A stretch of 64,000 nt of DNA from Rhyacichthys aspro (GCA_036850595.1 CM072152.1:5289640-5353639); one strand, 5' to 3'; shown: positions 1 to 13,330, counted from the stretch's first letter. The notes: generated by a model not told the origin, from the letters alone. Numbers and translations: made by a program.

Positions 1-3000
1 GGTGCCTGGAGGGGGCTCGGGGTACTTTGAGTCCCTGCGAGGAGCACAGTAACATTACACAATATTCATTGATGAGGCTGGTAAAAGAAAAAAGTGGTCG
101 ACTCACTTGCTGCAGTTGATGATGATGTCTTGGGGCCTGATGCGCCGTTTGAGCATACCCATTTTGGGATGGTCGCCACGGCCTCGAAAAAGGCCGGGGG
201 GCTCGATGCGGAAGTTGGCGATGCGCTCTTTGTGGTTGTCCATGATGCAGAAGCCGTACTCCTGCAAGAGACGCTCATTTTCTTCTTTTATTTTCTGCAG
301 GAAGATGGAAAAAAGCATGAAAAGGAGACTAAGCATCAAATCAAGGTCATGAAGTCTTTGTGTCTAAGATAAATACAAATCAGTGTGCAACCTACCAGTT
401 TTTCTTCTTTTGACATGGCTTTCCTGGCTTCAGACTGTGCCTTGAAGTAGTCGGCCATTTCAGTGAAGTCACATTTCTTTAGGTCTGTGAGCTTAGCCTT
501 TTCCTCCGACGTCATTTCCTACATTAGAACAAGTAACTTGGGTTTCATCTGAGTTTTTAAAATCTAAATTTGTGGCGTTGGAATTTTCTTCTTATACCTT
601 TCTCCAATCTTTGAAGAAGTTTTTGCGGAAAATGTCTTTAGTGGTGTATTCGTGGTCAAGCATTTTGGCAAAGAACGTGGCCACCTCTTCTGCTTCGGGG
701 CTGAGCTTCATGGGTTTCCCTAAAAAAAAAAAAAATTAAAAAAAAATTAAATTGTATTATCATTATTAAGAGTCTATGAAGTTATAAGTTCATGGCAACA
801 GTTTTTCTAAATGTGGATAAAAATAAAAAATTTCTTCAGTGCTATTTAGAGGCAGATGTGTAGTTTGCTGACACCACTGTAACAGCAATTATGAAGGTGA
901 CAAGTTTAGTTGTCACCACCCTCAGAATTTGCACATAGTTAAAGACCATTTGCCGGTGGAATGCTACAAGTTCACATGGGACTGTGTCCCAACAAGAATT
1001 TTCATACATTTTTTAAATTATACTTCATACTGGTCAGAGGCTAAACACTTTAAATGATAAAGAAAAGTACTGTATTCTCTGGATACAGTGTGGATTTAAT
1101 AAAATGGCATTTTAAATATGGTAAAATGGTTTTAGTTTACAGCAACATTAACCCACAAAACATGAAGCTTGAAAATCATAATAGCATTCAATTCATTTTG
1201 TAAACCCTTCTTTTATTGTCATTGTAGACCTGATTTGGCAGAAAAATCACTATGCAAAAGAGTTGTAAGCCACACTACCATCTCGCAGAACGTATTTAGC
1301 CTCAAGTGTCTCATGTGAATTTTGCCACTGCATTCACCTCACTAAAGTCTTTCAGTGGGTCTTAAGTTAATCCCAGTTAAGAACCACCATATTATCACAT
1401 TACAAAAACAAAATTTTAATATTGCAGATTTATAACTTAAATATACTGTAGATCATAATAGCCCTGTCCCCTGATACTGTGCAATTTTCATTCAAGGGTA
1501 TAATTACAATATTTCCAATATTCCACAATTGTATGCCTACCATCATAGTAAAATTTGACATGATTAGGCAGCGGTTCATATGGAGGTGCAAACACTGGCC
1601 CTTTGTGTTCCAGAAACTTCCACTTGACACCGTCTGTGTATCTCTCCTCCTCCCACCTGGAAGCAGCACCATGTGATAAGGAATATGATAAGAGAAATAA
1701 CACTTGATCCAAAAACCCAACATTTGACCCATCAGCATACAAATAACTGGCATAACTCACCATTTCCACTTCTCCTCGGGTTCTTTCTTGGCTTTCTTTT
1801 TTCCATCTGTGACTTCTCCTTTTTTGTCTTTTGTCTTTTTAAACTAAAAAAGGAAGAACAGTGTAAGGGGTTTCACTGACTGAAGCTTTGATTTCCTAAT
1901 ATTTAAAGGGATAGTTCAGTGTATGGCTGGTAGGATCAGGGAAAACTTTTCTTTTCATAGTATCTGTCTCCCAAGTAGCACAAACGTGGCTCTTAAAATC
2001 CCATTTACAAAACAGTGTACTATCCAATTAACTAACCTTTAAAGCATCAACTTCACTTACCCCATCTTCGTTTTTTCTCTTTTTAGCCTTCTTATCATTT
2101 TCAGTCTTTATTTTCTTGGGCTTGAATTCCATACTGAGAAGACAACATTGTGTTACACATGTATCCACCTGAACCGTTTCATTAAGTGTAGACTGGTTAC
2201 AAAGACACTTACTCGTCCTCATCCCGTACCCGTTTTAGGGACTGTTTAGGAGAGTGGTAAAAATCTTCGGGCTCAGACTTTACGTGCATAGGGCTGAAAA
2301 ACATAAACAGTGAGACATGGCTCCATTGAATCCACAGTGAGAGCTTTTTTAAGAAAACAAAAGTGGTAACATGCAAAGAAAATCTCACAATTTTAATCAA
2401 ATCTAAATGGAGTGCCTTAATGACAAATAGGAATGCTATTTAAAGGATAACATTTTGACACATTTGTTTTTTAGCCTTGAGTCAGATTCAGGGGCAGTCA
2501 CTTATAATAAGTAATGCTTGCTCGACTAAGAAAGTCAAGAAAAACTTCCTTCCAACATACCTGCCAAAGCCATTTTCTTTCTCCTTTTTGATTTTACCAT
2601 CAGGAGCCCTCATCTGAAAGAGTCAGACAGAGTTATAAATTATAACACAAGACAGATGAACATGAGTGAATGACTGGACCACTTAACACACTGCAGACTT
2701 CATAAAGACGAGCCCCGATAATGACATCCCGCCGCAATTCACCTTTTCCTCCTTCCTCTTCTCCTTGTGCTTGTCCTTGTGTTTGTCTGTGCTCCCGTCT
2801 TTGTGCTTCATCTTTTCCTTCTCCTTGTCCCGGTGCTTTTTGTCAGAGAAGTCCTTGTAGTCGCTGAAATTTATTGCGATACAGTGCTATTAAACCAGAT
2901 GATTCCATCTCCCATTATAGCAACGTTATCAAGTGATTTATCAATTCAACCTATATGACGACCACCTTCAGATAAGACGAAAGTGACACAGAAAGCTCGT

Positions 3001-5039
3001 TGCATACCTGTTGCCATGCTTGGACTTCTCTCGCTCCTTATCCTTTTTGTGGTCCTTATGTTTGTGTTCTTTGTACTTGTCTTTATGCTTGTGTGAGTCT
3101 GAGAAGAAGGAAAATAAGTTAAATAGTGACAACTGGGTTAATTTAACTCTAGCAAAAACAACCAAAAGTCACAAAACACGTACATCAACTTGATTGTAGT
3201 TATAGCAAAGATCTATATCTGATTTTGGAGCACTCAACAAAACAATTCCCCTGATCTGGAAATATGCTCCGTTACAAGACAAGTCACTGTCTGAGCTTAA
3301 AATCTCTTGTATAGTAAGAGAGCACCTCCTACTGTCCATAGCAGACAGTTATTGTTTTAGACAGTGTGATAAAAATGACAGGTTGAGACAGGCAAGTAGT
3401 ATCACCCTTCTGAGCTGACATGGCCTAGTCTACCAAAAAGATCATCCCTAAAATCAAATATATGTAGAGTTTAATTATTTATGCCCAACAGACACAGTTT
3501 AAACTTTAATTTGCCACAATATCTTTAATGCACAGGTCCCTTGCTCTTTATTTCATTAACAATTCAAACTGACAACCAATATTTTTTGAGGTGTCATAAT
3601 AAGCTAATTTCATGTTATATTAATGAACAAACAAAATGCTGGATTTCATGTATGTATATTTCTGATTACTAAAATAAGTCCAGAACAGGGTCTTTAAGGT
3701 CCCCGGTAGTTTTTAAAGTTAACCACCTGCGCTCAGTGCAGAAAAAACAAATACCGTTGTGATTAATACAAGATGTTCCCAATTCTGTCTTTAGGGCAGT
3801 ATAGATCAAATGCTAGCTCACAACCAGGAGGATCATTTTCACGTTTTATCTCAATTAAGTAAATGTGTCTACACCTTGATTCAGGTTAGAATTCAGCTAA
3901 TGATGAGTTGAGATGTCGGTTTAAAAAGTAGGTCCAAAAACGCCACAATACGAGTGCTCCTATAAAGTGTTTGAGCTGAACAAAACGTATTCTTAAAAAA
4001 GGTAAAGAGCGCTAAAAATCGTTGTGCATTTAAAAGAAATGCTAGTCCCCACATATGAGCTGTTAATTGAGGACAATCCCTGTACATTTCTCGGACACAG
4101 CCATCTGCACTTACTGCCTGGACTCCGTTTGCTGTGTAGTCAGGCCGCTACAGCGAAAAAGAAAATGGCGCAGAGACTAAGTCCTCAACCCCCAAACCCT
4201 CACTTTCAGGTGAGAAATACGGCATTAAAACCACATTAACTAATAAAACCAGCACAACGAAGTGATAAAACACGTCCAGTTGTGTGCTAAACCGGATTTA
4301 AATTCTGATTAAAATGAGAAGAAAGGCTTTAACAAGGCCCCTCTTTTGAACAATAGACGCTTATGAGTGAGACAGAGGACTTAGTCTCTGGACGCCATTT
4401 CTGTCCTTTACTGAGAACTACTCTGACGCTACATTTGATCCATAAACACAAGTAACAATTACAAAGAACATCGCACGAGTCAAGTAATTAACTTACCATT
4501 GACTCTGGAGCCACAGTCGATCTGAAAAAAAATCGAAAAATACATGTTAGAATTGAATAAAGGCTAACTAGCCGGCTAAGTAACTTTGAACTTGCTGGAT
4601 GGCAGGATAGTTTGTTAGCTCCCCGGTTAGCTTGGCTAGCTTACTATGCCATCTGATTATACGGCTGGGTTAGCAGCTAACAACCAGAGCTGCTAAGGCT
4701 AACATGGGATACATCAAATGACACTCAAATGTATCACCAGATTCCTTGGCATTTATTCCACATGAACACTCGAGTGTAATGAACGAGTCGTTTGTGTTGC
4801 ATTGCTTATTAATAACATTATACTCGATGGTAAGCTGTGTGAAACATTATGAGTTGGCATACAAACACAGTCAGCTAACGCGTGCTAGCAGCCACTATTC
4901 TTAAGTTAGCCAAGTTACCCTGTCAAAGCCCAGCAGATAAAAGGGCAATACATCCATTTATCATTAACTCTCCAGACGTGACAAGATAAAATACATATGA
5001 GGTTACCTGGTTGTCGTTGTGGGAATGGTCCCCACTCAT
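1..5039 (-). CDS. top1: DNA topoisomerase I, N-terminal part (13 exons, gene continues left of the window)
   Basis: Type IB topoisomerase, which relaxes supercoiled DNA in the nucleus by transient single-strand cleavage. Coding exons on the minus strand, in order: 5007-5039, 4497-4521, 3008-3098, 2743-2863, 2561-2613, 2213-2293, 2061-2133, 1761-1843, 1541-1656, 598-719, 396-518, 107-294 and 1-34 (cut by the window edge). All phases join, giving 381 residues. The start MSGDHSHNDNQ matches vertebrate TOP1. Residues 1-186 form the charged, Lys-rich N-terminal domain with many HKDK-type repeats and nuclear-localisation-like KPKKIK. Residues 187 onward are core domain: WEEERYTDGVKWKFLEHKG, then FCIMDNHKERIANF and PPGLFRGRG. 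The catalytic tyrosine lies outside the window. The N-terminal domain seems about 50 residues shorter than human. Teleosts carry two top1 copies; which one this is cannot be told. Confidence 0.97.
3099..4496 (-). other. top1 intron 2
   Basis: Longest intron of the visible top1 segment, about 1.4 kb between the 25-base second coding exon and the Lys-rich third exon. I see only AT-rich sequence, no open frame with family resemblance and no clear repeat. Confidence 0.7.
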
Positions 5040-5170
5040 TTCCTAAACGTTCTTTTGTTTGAAAAGTCAAAAACGACAAAGATGTGGGAATACCACACCG
5101 GCAAAGAGATGCAGGCAGAATGAAGAAGAGGCACAGTTGTGTAAGAACCAAGTCCCAAATGTATGCAAAC

Positions 5171-5180
5171 GCGCATGCGC
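5171..5180. promoter_or_regulatory. NRF1-type palindrome in the top1 promoter
   Basis: Perfect GCGCATGCGC palindrome about 130 bases upstream of the top1 start codon. It matches the established consensus of nuclear respiratory factor 1, common in promoters of housekeeping genes. No TATA box is obvious nearby, as expected for such a gene. Occupancy is inferred. Confidence 0.6.
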
Positions 5181-5535
5181 CTCAATTTAAATGGTTCAGA
5201 GAAGTGTAGCTCCTCCTCTTAAACGTGTTGCTCTCTCCTTCAGACACATGCTGGTGGACCTTACTGTCAAAGTGGCCTCACACACGTTTAACACTCCCTT
5301 ACTTACACATTTACGACAGAGTAAGGTGATCAGTTTTGATTTTAACCATCAGCTAAGGTAGGATCAGGTGCTCTGTTTCTTCACTCATTTTATTTATTTA
5401 TTGCTCTGTGATTTGTGACTTTTATCTACTTTTTATCTACTAAAAACGTCCTTTTCCTGTGCACTTTTTCAGCCAAAGTACATGGGGGCACATATTTCAT
5501 CAAGTATCCTGCATTAAGTATCTAAGTTTTTCTTG

Positions 5536-5765
5536 AATTCTATCCATCCATCTTTTTCATCACATATGTGTCAACAGAGCAGAAGTGATAGCAGAAATGT
5601 CCAAACTTCCCCCTCCCCAGACACCTCCTCCAGCCCCTGTGGAGAAATAGTGAGGTGTTTTCTAGCTGAGAGACAGTTCCTCCAGAGTGCCCCAGGACAG
5701 CCCCAAAGCCTCAGAACGCTTTGAAATAGCCGGAAAGGAAGGCTTCCGTTGACACCCAGAATATC
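5536..5765. repeat. Degenerate interspersed repeat between top1 and the CYLD-like gene
   Basis: Begins with a short ATCCATCCATCTT tract and continues with the signature seen in an abundant fish repeat: a segment reading like AACTTCCCCCTCCCCAGACA, then CCTCCTCCAGCCCC, then a GAGAGACAGTTCCTCCAGAGTG block. I recognise the family from other teleost genomes but cannot name its class with certainty. The copy is diverged and encodes no usable frame. The remainder of 5240-6700 looks like unique AT-rich DNA. Confidence 0.5.
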
Positions 5766-6144
5766 TTAATCCCCAGATTGAGTGTAGCATAAATTGATAC
5801 AAATTGCCTGCAACATATACTGATCAAATGCTGTCATGTAATGCAATGCCAAAACAAATGGCAGCAACTTGAATTTTAATGAAACGTTTTGTTTTCCTTG
5901 TTGTTACAGTGGATTGGTGAGTGCTAATTTTTTGTATCACAAATACTTCAACAATATTGCTCTCTGTCACAGCGACTTGTACTTTATGTCCACAAGAGGG
6001 TGCTGTAGCCCACCTTTTGTATATTTTGAGCATTTGAGCAAAACTTTTAAAGGTTAATGACTTCTCATAAAATGTGGAACAGTGATGTTAGCCCAAAGCA
6101 CATTCTGAGTTTGTGAATAAACCATGGAATTTAGAAGCATTATT

Positions 6145-6168
6145 AAAAAAAAAAAAAAAAAAAAAAAA
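6145..6168. repeat. A24 homopolymer
   Basis: Uninterrupted run of 24 A in intergenic DNA between top1 and the 3' end of the CYLD-like gene. No convincing retroelement body is seen just upstream. Confidence 0.9.
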
Positions 6169-6736
6169 TGCAGCACAAACAACTATAGCTTTAAAAAGTC
6201 AAGTCCTTAGTAGGCCAGCAGAAAAAGACAAATGAAGGCAATATGGACAAAGTTTTTGAAATGTTTGATAGAGGGCACAGATTTTTAAAAAGGCAGCAGA
6301 TAGACAGTTGCTAAATGCAGCACCAACAGATTTAAGAACTCACTTATGTTGCCATTGGTATTTTCAAATCATTTTGGGTAGTGTAGGGCTACTAGCCTTG
6401 CTATTAGCCCTGCTATTTATTGGGTACTATTTATTTATCATGTTGCGAAACAATTTGCCTTTTGGGGATAAGTAAGTCTCCATGAACCATAGAGGGCAAA
6501 GATTATTGCAACAATTCAAAACTTAATCTTTCATAATGGCTTGGTTCATAAATAGTACCAATTAAGAATCCCACAATTTCAGTTTGTGAAAGTATGTACT
6601 AGGCTATGAGACATTTAAAGGAAAGTCAGAACTGAAATTGTGCTTATTCATTCTCAGGTGGGCACACTCCCATTTCATCTGACCATACAGTCCAATAACA
6701 CAACACAATGTTGCAGAGGGCTTGTATAAGACATTA

Positions 6737-7012
6737 TTTAATAAATTTATCAGATAAAACCACTCACATTTAACAGTCTTTTATAAATCTTCATATAAAT
6801 AATATCATTGGTACAAACAATAGAAAAATAGCAATAAACGCAATTATTTTTGTCACACTGCATTAACATTGTCATTTGAGTTCATGTACAATATAATATT
6901 TAGCACCCATATTAAGAGTTGCTGGTTTGGAGGATAAAACAGTTTGAATGGGACTATTATGAAGCAGTTTTGGGTACACCATGTCCTAACTGTCATGTGC
7001 TTAAAGCTGCTG
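6737..7012 (-). other. Likely 3' UTR of the CYLD-like gene
   Basis: Follows the stop codon at 7013-7015. A variant polyadenylation hexamer ATTAAA on the minus strand lies at 6742-6737, where AT-rich sequence follows. No canonical AATAAA was found closer to the stop, so the end is tentative. Confidence 0.35.
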
Positions 7013-10000
7013 CTACAGGTCTGACACAGGGAGCGACAAGGCTGGGTTCTGGTATAACAACATGTAGGAGTCACATAGCAGCCTCCGCACAAGTTCAGGG
7101 GCCTGTGACGGATTGGCCCCAGCTAACTCCTCCTCCGACTGAGACAGGAAGTCGCCCAGCTCTGGACAAGCCCGGATCTCGGGAATGTTGTAGCCGTTCT
7201 GATCATCACCTGCAAAGAAAGAACGGTGCGCCGATTAGACAATAGAGGAGATACCGACAAGTCAGAGACGTCAGGGTGCCTTATCTAAAGCTGTCAAGGC
7301 TGTGTTATCTGGAAATGTGAGCAGTCACAGTTAACAATGCATATGCAAAACAATAACAAAAAGTCAGCGCTGGCACGAACACCATCGCATCATGTGTAAC
7401 TTACCGCATCTGTCTGCCATGCTGTCGAAAAAAAGCCAGGAGTGAGGGTCAGAGCCGTATTTGACAAAGGACACGTAGTGGCTGGTCTGAATACACAGCA
7501 CGGCAAAGAGTTGCATTGTGTGTCTGGGCACTGGAACATCGGGAGTTACCTCTGCTGGGAGCACTAGGGCTTTGGGGGAATGAGTTTGCCTTGTGGGATG
7601 GGTGTGCACCTTTAAATCATAAAAAAGACATACAATTACTGCCTTGAGTTTACACAAAATACAGAGCAGAAAAACAGAGGGAAGGAACACATTTTGGCAA
7701 AACACTATAATCTCAACCAAGAGTTTTGCATTAAAATCAATCATTCACATTCTATTACATATGTGGCTTATGTATGCTAGCTCAGAGACTCAAAGAGGTC
7801 ACATTATGTAAAATTATGTAAAAAAAAGTGTCAGTGGGACACTTCACACTGAGAACTGAATACAATTACTTGTTACTCGTTTGTATTGTAGCCTGGCATG
7901 TGTTAAGGTTTATGAATAAAAACAAAAGCTTGCAGTAGGAGTATTAAAAATTACATTTACATCATTGAGGATGTAAAAACATCAGCATACTAACATTAAA
8001 GAGCAAAAGCTGAGCCCTGAATGAATCCTTAACAATGGTCTAACTAGAACATTTGAAGACATTCTTTTAGCTGACCATTTCAATTGACTAACAATAGATT
8101 TACCTGTGTATTGCAGGTAGTGCAGTACTGTTTGCTTCTTCCTGGTTGCAACTTCCGGTCTGGTAAACACTGCAAACACTCATACTCTGCTAACTTCCCA
8201 CAGAGAAAGCATTCCCTCGGAGCTGATGGGAGAGTACAAGATTTATAAGAATAAGAAAAACAATGCAAGCAAATAATTTCTCATAATTTACTTACAGTTG
8301 TGAAGGAGATCTGTGATATCCAGCTCCACCGAGGGAATGATGTGCGGAAACATCTTGTACTTGCTTCCGAATCTTGGCATCTGGACCATAAGACATGAAG
8401 GCATCTACAGAGCAAACATCACAACAATATTACAGGGGTCTATAAAAAACTAGTCTCCAACAAATGTCCTTCCAAGCACTCACTTCTTGAAACTTGAGGT
8501 CACTCGACAAACATGACGTGTCAAGCAGTTGCTGGACGGTCGGCATGGGACCCATCTGCTCTTTTTCCAAAAAGATCTGGAAGGTGTAGGTATCGTGGTA
8601 TGTCTCTCCTCTTGATCTAAAACACAGAAACACTATCAGTGCAATTCTGCGTACAGAACAGGGCAGGAAATATGATACAGGGTGGGTCTCTGCCATACCT
8701 GAGTTTAAGCAGTGGCGGTATGCTAAGAACCTTCTGAAACAGGACTGAGATGAACTCCTCTGGGTCTGCAGAAAGACAAAGGAATCTCAGCCGTTAGAAT
8801 TTTCATGCTGTGCTGCTAATACAGACATTTTAATGTTGTTACATAAAAAGATGTGTTTACCTTTTTCCTCTGTACTGAACGTGTCACATCCGAGCTGTTT
8901 ACGGAAATCCATCACACTCTCAGCGGGAACAAACCCTTGTCTGCAAAAAAAATAAAATAAATAAATAAATAGAGATTAGTCAGCAACTACGTCTTTGCTA
9001 TATTACGTTTTACCAAAGCCATATTCAACCATAGAATCTCATGTTAAAATGATACGGTTGGTCTTAATAGTTTACATATCTGGCTTTTCTACATCACCTG
9101 ACCTTAGAAAATATATGCCACAAGAATGGGTAGTACATCAGTATCTATTATTGGGTTCAAGCCTTGATCCATGACAGTGCAACAAGATGAGCTTGTTCTT
9201 GGGGAACAAGCCCATCTTTATTTATTAAAAATTATTGGTCATTTTTATTTGGCTCCTTGTAGACTGAATCAGTGAATTAGCTTTTTTGTTACTGAATTTG
9301 ATTTGATTGAACCCTTAGGGATTAATAAAGTTGAATTGAATTGAACTAACTAGATGTTTACACATGCACATAAACCATACTTCATGTTTGCAGATGTGCA
9401 AACTAAGCTGTAGTACCCCTATCACCACAGTAATAAAAACAAAAGGGCTTGTATGTTCCCATTGTGTAAAATGTCAGGATGTCCTTGTAGTGTACATGAT
9501 AAACAGAAGACACTCCAGTGTAGAGGAAACGGCTCTGGCACAGCGTTTATACCTGCGTAAACGGTTGATGATTTTCCTCAAAGTGCACGTGGTGGTTTGC
9601 TCTATGTCTTGAGGCTTCGGCCAGAGTTTGTCCAGAGTCAGGGATGAGCTGAATAAACTGAAAAAAAGAAGTTTCACGTTAAAAAACTGTGTTTATCAGT
9701 TTTCTGTGTTCATTTAGCTGAACATAATCATAAGACAATATTGATTATGACCATAAATCTGAGCCCATTGCAAAAGTGTGACACATGGGAGTTAATTACC
9801 ACAGCACAGTGAACTGGTTTTACCTGAAGAGAGTGGCGTCGAGGTAACAGGAGTTGATGTGACCCTGAATCCCTTTCATTTTTCCTACAAACAAAGAGAA
9901 GGCCTCGGATTCTGTGACGGGTGGTACGTGCTCCTCGGACTCCTCAAAGGGTGGGACTGAAAAAAAAAAACAAAACCGTCACACACTGACATTAGTATAA

Positions 10001-12358
10001 GTGAGAAATCAGAGGCGGTAGGGAATAATTAATCTCTGAAGCAGGAAGTTCACAGGTTGATCAGACAAAACAAACCCTGCTTTCAGTGCCAATATTTATT
10101 ACTCATTAATCTCAACAGTGTTGCCAACTTTCATTCAATTGGAAGAAGTTACATGCTCATTAAACTGGTCATTTCTTATCAACTTACATTACATTCGAAT
10201 TTTGTCTTCTACTCTAGTCATGGGCAGTCATTCCACTCAGTTATTATCTATTTGATACAACTCAACCGTTTGCACTATCAAAATATTTAATCAAAATTCA
10301 GAGTAGGGATTAACACAGCAACAGTAACGATGTCATCTGTGTCAGCCAATCAAAGCGGCTTTTGGAGATCATAAAAAAGGGGAAGTGCAGCTGACCAGCC
10401 ATGACTATGATGAAAATGGCTTGATGGCTACAAACAAGTAAAATGTCATAACTTTGGGTTACATTTTGGAGAAGACTGAGTGAGACTATTCAAAGAGACG
10501 CTGTTTATTAAATGCAAAGGTGGCTAGTATTGCTGCTATACTGTGGATGTAAAGAGCCTCAGTCTTTTCTCTCAAATGACTTGTTTATGTCATCCAATAA
10601 ATAGAGGAGTAACACAAAAGCACCTATAGACATTGAAATAATTTATCATCATCAAATTTATTTAAGTTATAGTGATAATGATGTTACTTAAGTTTATTAT
10701 ATTGTACCACTCCATGCCTAGTGACAGTCGACACAGTTGGTTTGTCTCACCTAGAGGCTTCTCTGTTGTGGGGGCCTCACTTTCTGCACACGAGCAAAAC
10801 CTCCTGTCAGGGTGGCACTTTGTCACAGGAATGAACAGAGCCTTGTTCCCATTGCAGGAGAAAAATCTCTTTCCTCCATATGTGCCGTTAGAGCAGCCTT
10901 TAATGTCATAATCCTACATCAAGAAGATACAGAACAGGAATAAATGAAAATAAAACTTAACATACAATGTATACAATAATAGCCACTCACCAGTTCAATC
11001 CCAGCCCAATTACCCGTCTTCCCTTCAAGTATCCCCATCCAGCGGATGACTCCATACACTGTGACCCCTGAGTTTGACTCCACTTCCACCATGGAGCCCA
11101 CCTCCAATGGTACTTGGGATTCACTTTGGCTGCCTGTTAGCCTCTCTTTTATCTGTTGACTACGAGATCCTACACTGAGCATAGAGTTGTTACGACTCAC
11201 AGGTCTTTGTTTCTGACCTGTAAAGAAGTATGAAGATGGTGGAGAGAAACTGTTAGAAAGTCATATGACATATTTTCTCTGTTGTGTCACATGCTGTCTC
11301 ATCAGATTAACCTGGGGCGAACATGCCACAGGTCTCCATGAGATATGTACTGTGCAATGTTCAGAAACACGAAACCATGTGATGAATCTTCATTCCATTG
11401 CAACAGGCCCGGTTTTTCTAGTTGTGTACTTGAGCACTGTTATCCATGCCCCCAAATTTCAAAAGTTTTCATTTGCTGACAAAAAGGGAGGGGAGGATGG
11501 TGTTGGCTTTTAAAAGCCAATAGAAATGCAAGATAAACTCCTGATAAACTCCTCTACAACTAATCCCTATTTGACTATCAAAAAAGCATGTAACTGCAGT
11601 GACCCTTACCATCTTTCCACTGGACTCCAAGGGGGACGGAGTGTGATGGGACCACCTGAACAATGTCTGCTGCACTGAACAGAGGTGGAGGAGCAGGTTT
11701 CTTAGATGAATAACTGTGATCAGGATCCTAAAAATGAAGGCAAAGAAAAGCGACCGTTGCAAAACTGATCATTTCAAAACCATCCAATGTCACATGTAAG
11801 CTGTAGGACAAGAGCCAATGATAACCACTGTCTTTTCGACTCTTAAAACAGATGAATAAATAAAAGATTCACTCTGTATTTCGATATTATTGGTAAGAAC
11901 ACTATATTCCTGCACTCACCAAAATTTCCACCTCAAAACCAAGCATGTACAGGTCTTCTTGGTTGTCATTCCTCCCGATCTGCATGAGATTTTTCACCAG
12001 CCCAGGCATGTGTCCCTTCTTGTGTTTGACCACCACTAGGTCATCATGAGAGAGCTCACAAATGGCAGAGAACAGCTGGGGGTTGCACAGCAGCTCTAGA
12101 CGTTTGCTGGTGGAGGACACAAAGAGCAGGAGCTGAGCCTGGTGGCGCGTCAGAGGGTATGTGTCCTCTTTCTTCACAATGCCCCCAGTCTTGGGACTCC
12201 CGTTGTTGCTGCTGCCACAGTACAGCATTCCCATCAGCTCGCCATTCTGCAGTTCTCCCTCCACACGGCCGATACCTCCTCTGCAGAAGCCTTTCCTCGA
12301 CTTGCCACGGATTACTATGAAAAACTTTTCCTTTACAAGAGGCTCCATTTCTTCACTC
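7013..12358 (-). CDS. cyldl: CYLD-like ubiquitin carboxyl-terminal hydrolase, short paralog
   Basis: Deubiquitinase of the CYLD family; family members remove Lys63- and Met1-linked ubiquitin and restrain NF-kB signalling. Exons (minus): 11920-12358 (ATG at 12348), 11610-11727, 10991-11217, 10751-10913, 9824-9956, 9553-9657, 8861-8940, 8699-8765, 8484-8616, 8296-8404, 8104-8222, 7405-7609, 7013-7209. Phases join into 694 residues. One clear CAP-Gly domain (about residues 200-290, ending NGTYGGKRFFSC) precedes the USP domain. The catalytic triad is present: Cys349 in GHINSCYLDATLF, His605 in TSHYVSFVKYG, Asp623 in WLFFDSMAD. The CYLD B-box zinc ligands are kept (CFLCGKLAEYECLQC, then CTTC and downstream His). 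Human CYLD has 956 residues and three CAP-Gly domains. Here the first 143 residues hold only a degenerate CAP-Gly-like segment, so this fits the teleost CYLD-like paralog rather than cyld itself. The symbol is a best guess. Confidence 0.9.
9230..9346 (+). repeat. LINE 3'-tail fragment in CYLD-like intron 6
   Basis: The segment ends CCCTTAGGGATTAATAAAGT followed by a short (TTGAA)n-like tail, the usual 3' end of fish L2/Rex-like LINEs. Only the tail is recognisable; the 5' limit is uncertain. It lies in the intron between 8941 and 9552. Confidence 0.55.
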
Positions 12359-13254
12359 CTGGATATGTTTCAATAGTTTGGAGGTGGGATAAAACCTGTT
12401 GAGATAAAATGCTGATCTTTAGCCTAGAGACAGCTTATGGAGCTTGACTTAACAAAAATAAATAGATATGTACAAATATTGAATTTAATACTGCTGCTTT
12501 TGTGCTACTATCTAGGCCTAAACAGATGAAATAGAACTAAACGGAGTTGAAGCAGAGTTTCAGTTTCATGAATCAACTCCAGATGATCTTAGACCAGTGT
12601 TTCTGAACTGACAACTGAAAATGTTTTATCTGGACACTTCCTGTCTAATGGTTTCTTTAAAATTATGTATTTTTCATGTTTTGTATAGTATTTTTTAAAT
12701 GTTAATTTAGCAAAGCACTTTGAATGCCATTCTGAATGGACAGTGGTGGAACAGATATATAATCTTACTTCGTCATAATTATAATTATCCATAACTTATT
12801 TAGATAATATTTCATATTTATTCCAATAACTCTATGAGATGAGATCTGAAGGGGTTGAAATGAGCACATACAGTTGCTCATTGCAAACAAGTCCAAATAA
12901 TCTGCGGAATTAGAACAATGACATTTAAGTGGTGTCACTCTTACTAAAATGCAAATAATAATTTGCTACTGGCGTTTTAACGCAAAATCCACGATTGCAA
13001 GCTTTTCTCGGTGTGCCAACACTTATAATTAAGTCGTAAACTAAAGCATCTTCTTTCACCACTGCGGTGAACTACATGCATCCAAGTTACAGTAAGAATA
13101 CACACTCATCAGTGTCTAGTACAAACACATTAAGGTGGCCAAAGAAGTACACTACTTCAAAAAAAGTAAGTAGTTAGCAAGTAGTAGTGAGCACTTTTAA
13201 CAAACCTACTCGTGCAAAGCGCAATAACCGGAAAAATGAGCCAAAAAAACTTAC

Positions 13255-13330
13255 TTTTCACTTGTGAGCTTTTCTTTGTCTCCTGTAGTTAAAAGTTGAA
13301 AGTTTGCTCGAGCGTCGCTACATGTCGCAG
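13255..13330 (-). other. Probable non-coding first exon of the CYLD-like gene
   Basis: A GTAAGT donor on the minus strand (13254-13249) follows a GC-richer block, and the coding exon has an acceptor CAG at 12361-12359 just before GAGTGAAGAA and the ATG. Together these suggest a spliced 5' UTR with a 0.9-kb intron. A minus-strand TATTTAA near 13410-13404 could place the start site about 30 bases further on. The exon's upstream end is a guess. Confidence 0.45.

Noticed and set aside
9186..9213. Small inverted repeat GCTTGTTC / GAACAAGC
   Set aside because: Only 8 bp in a repeat-derived intron segment; not distinctive by itself.
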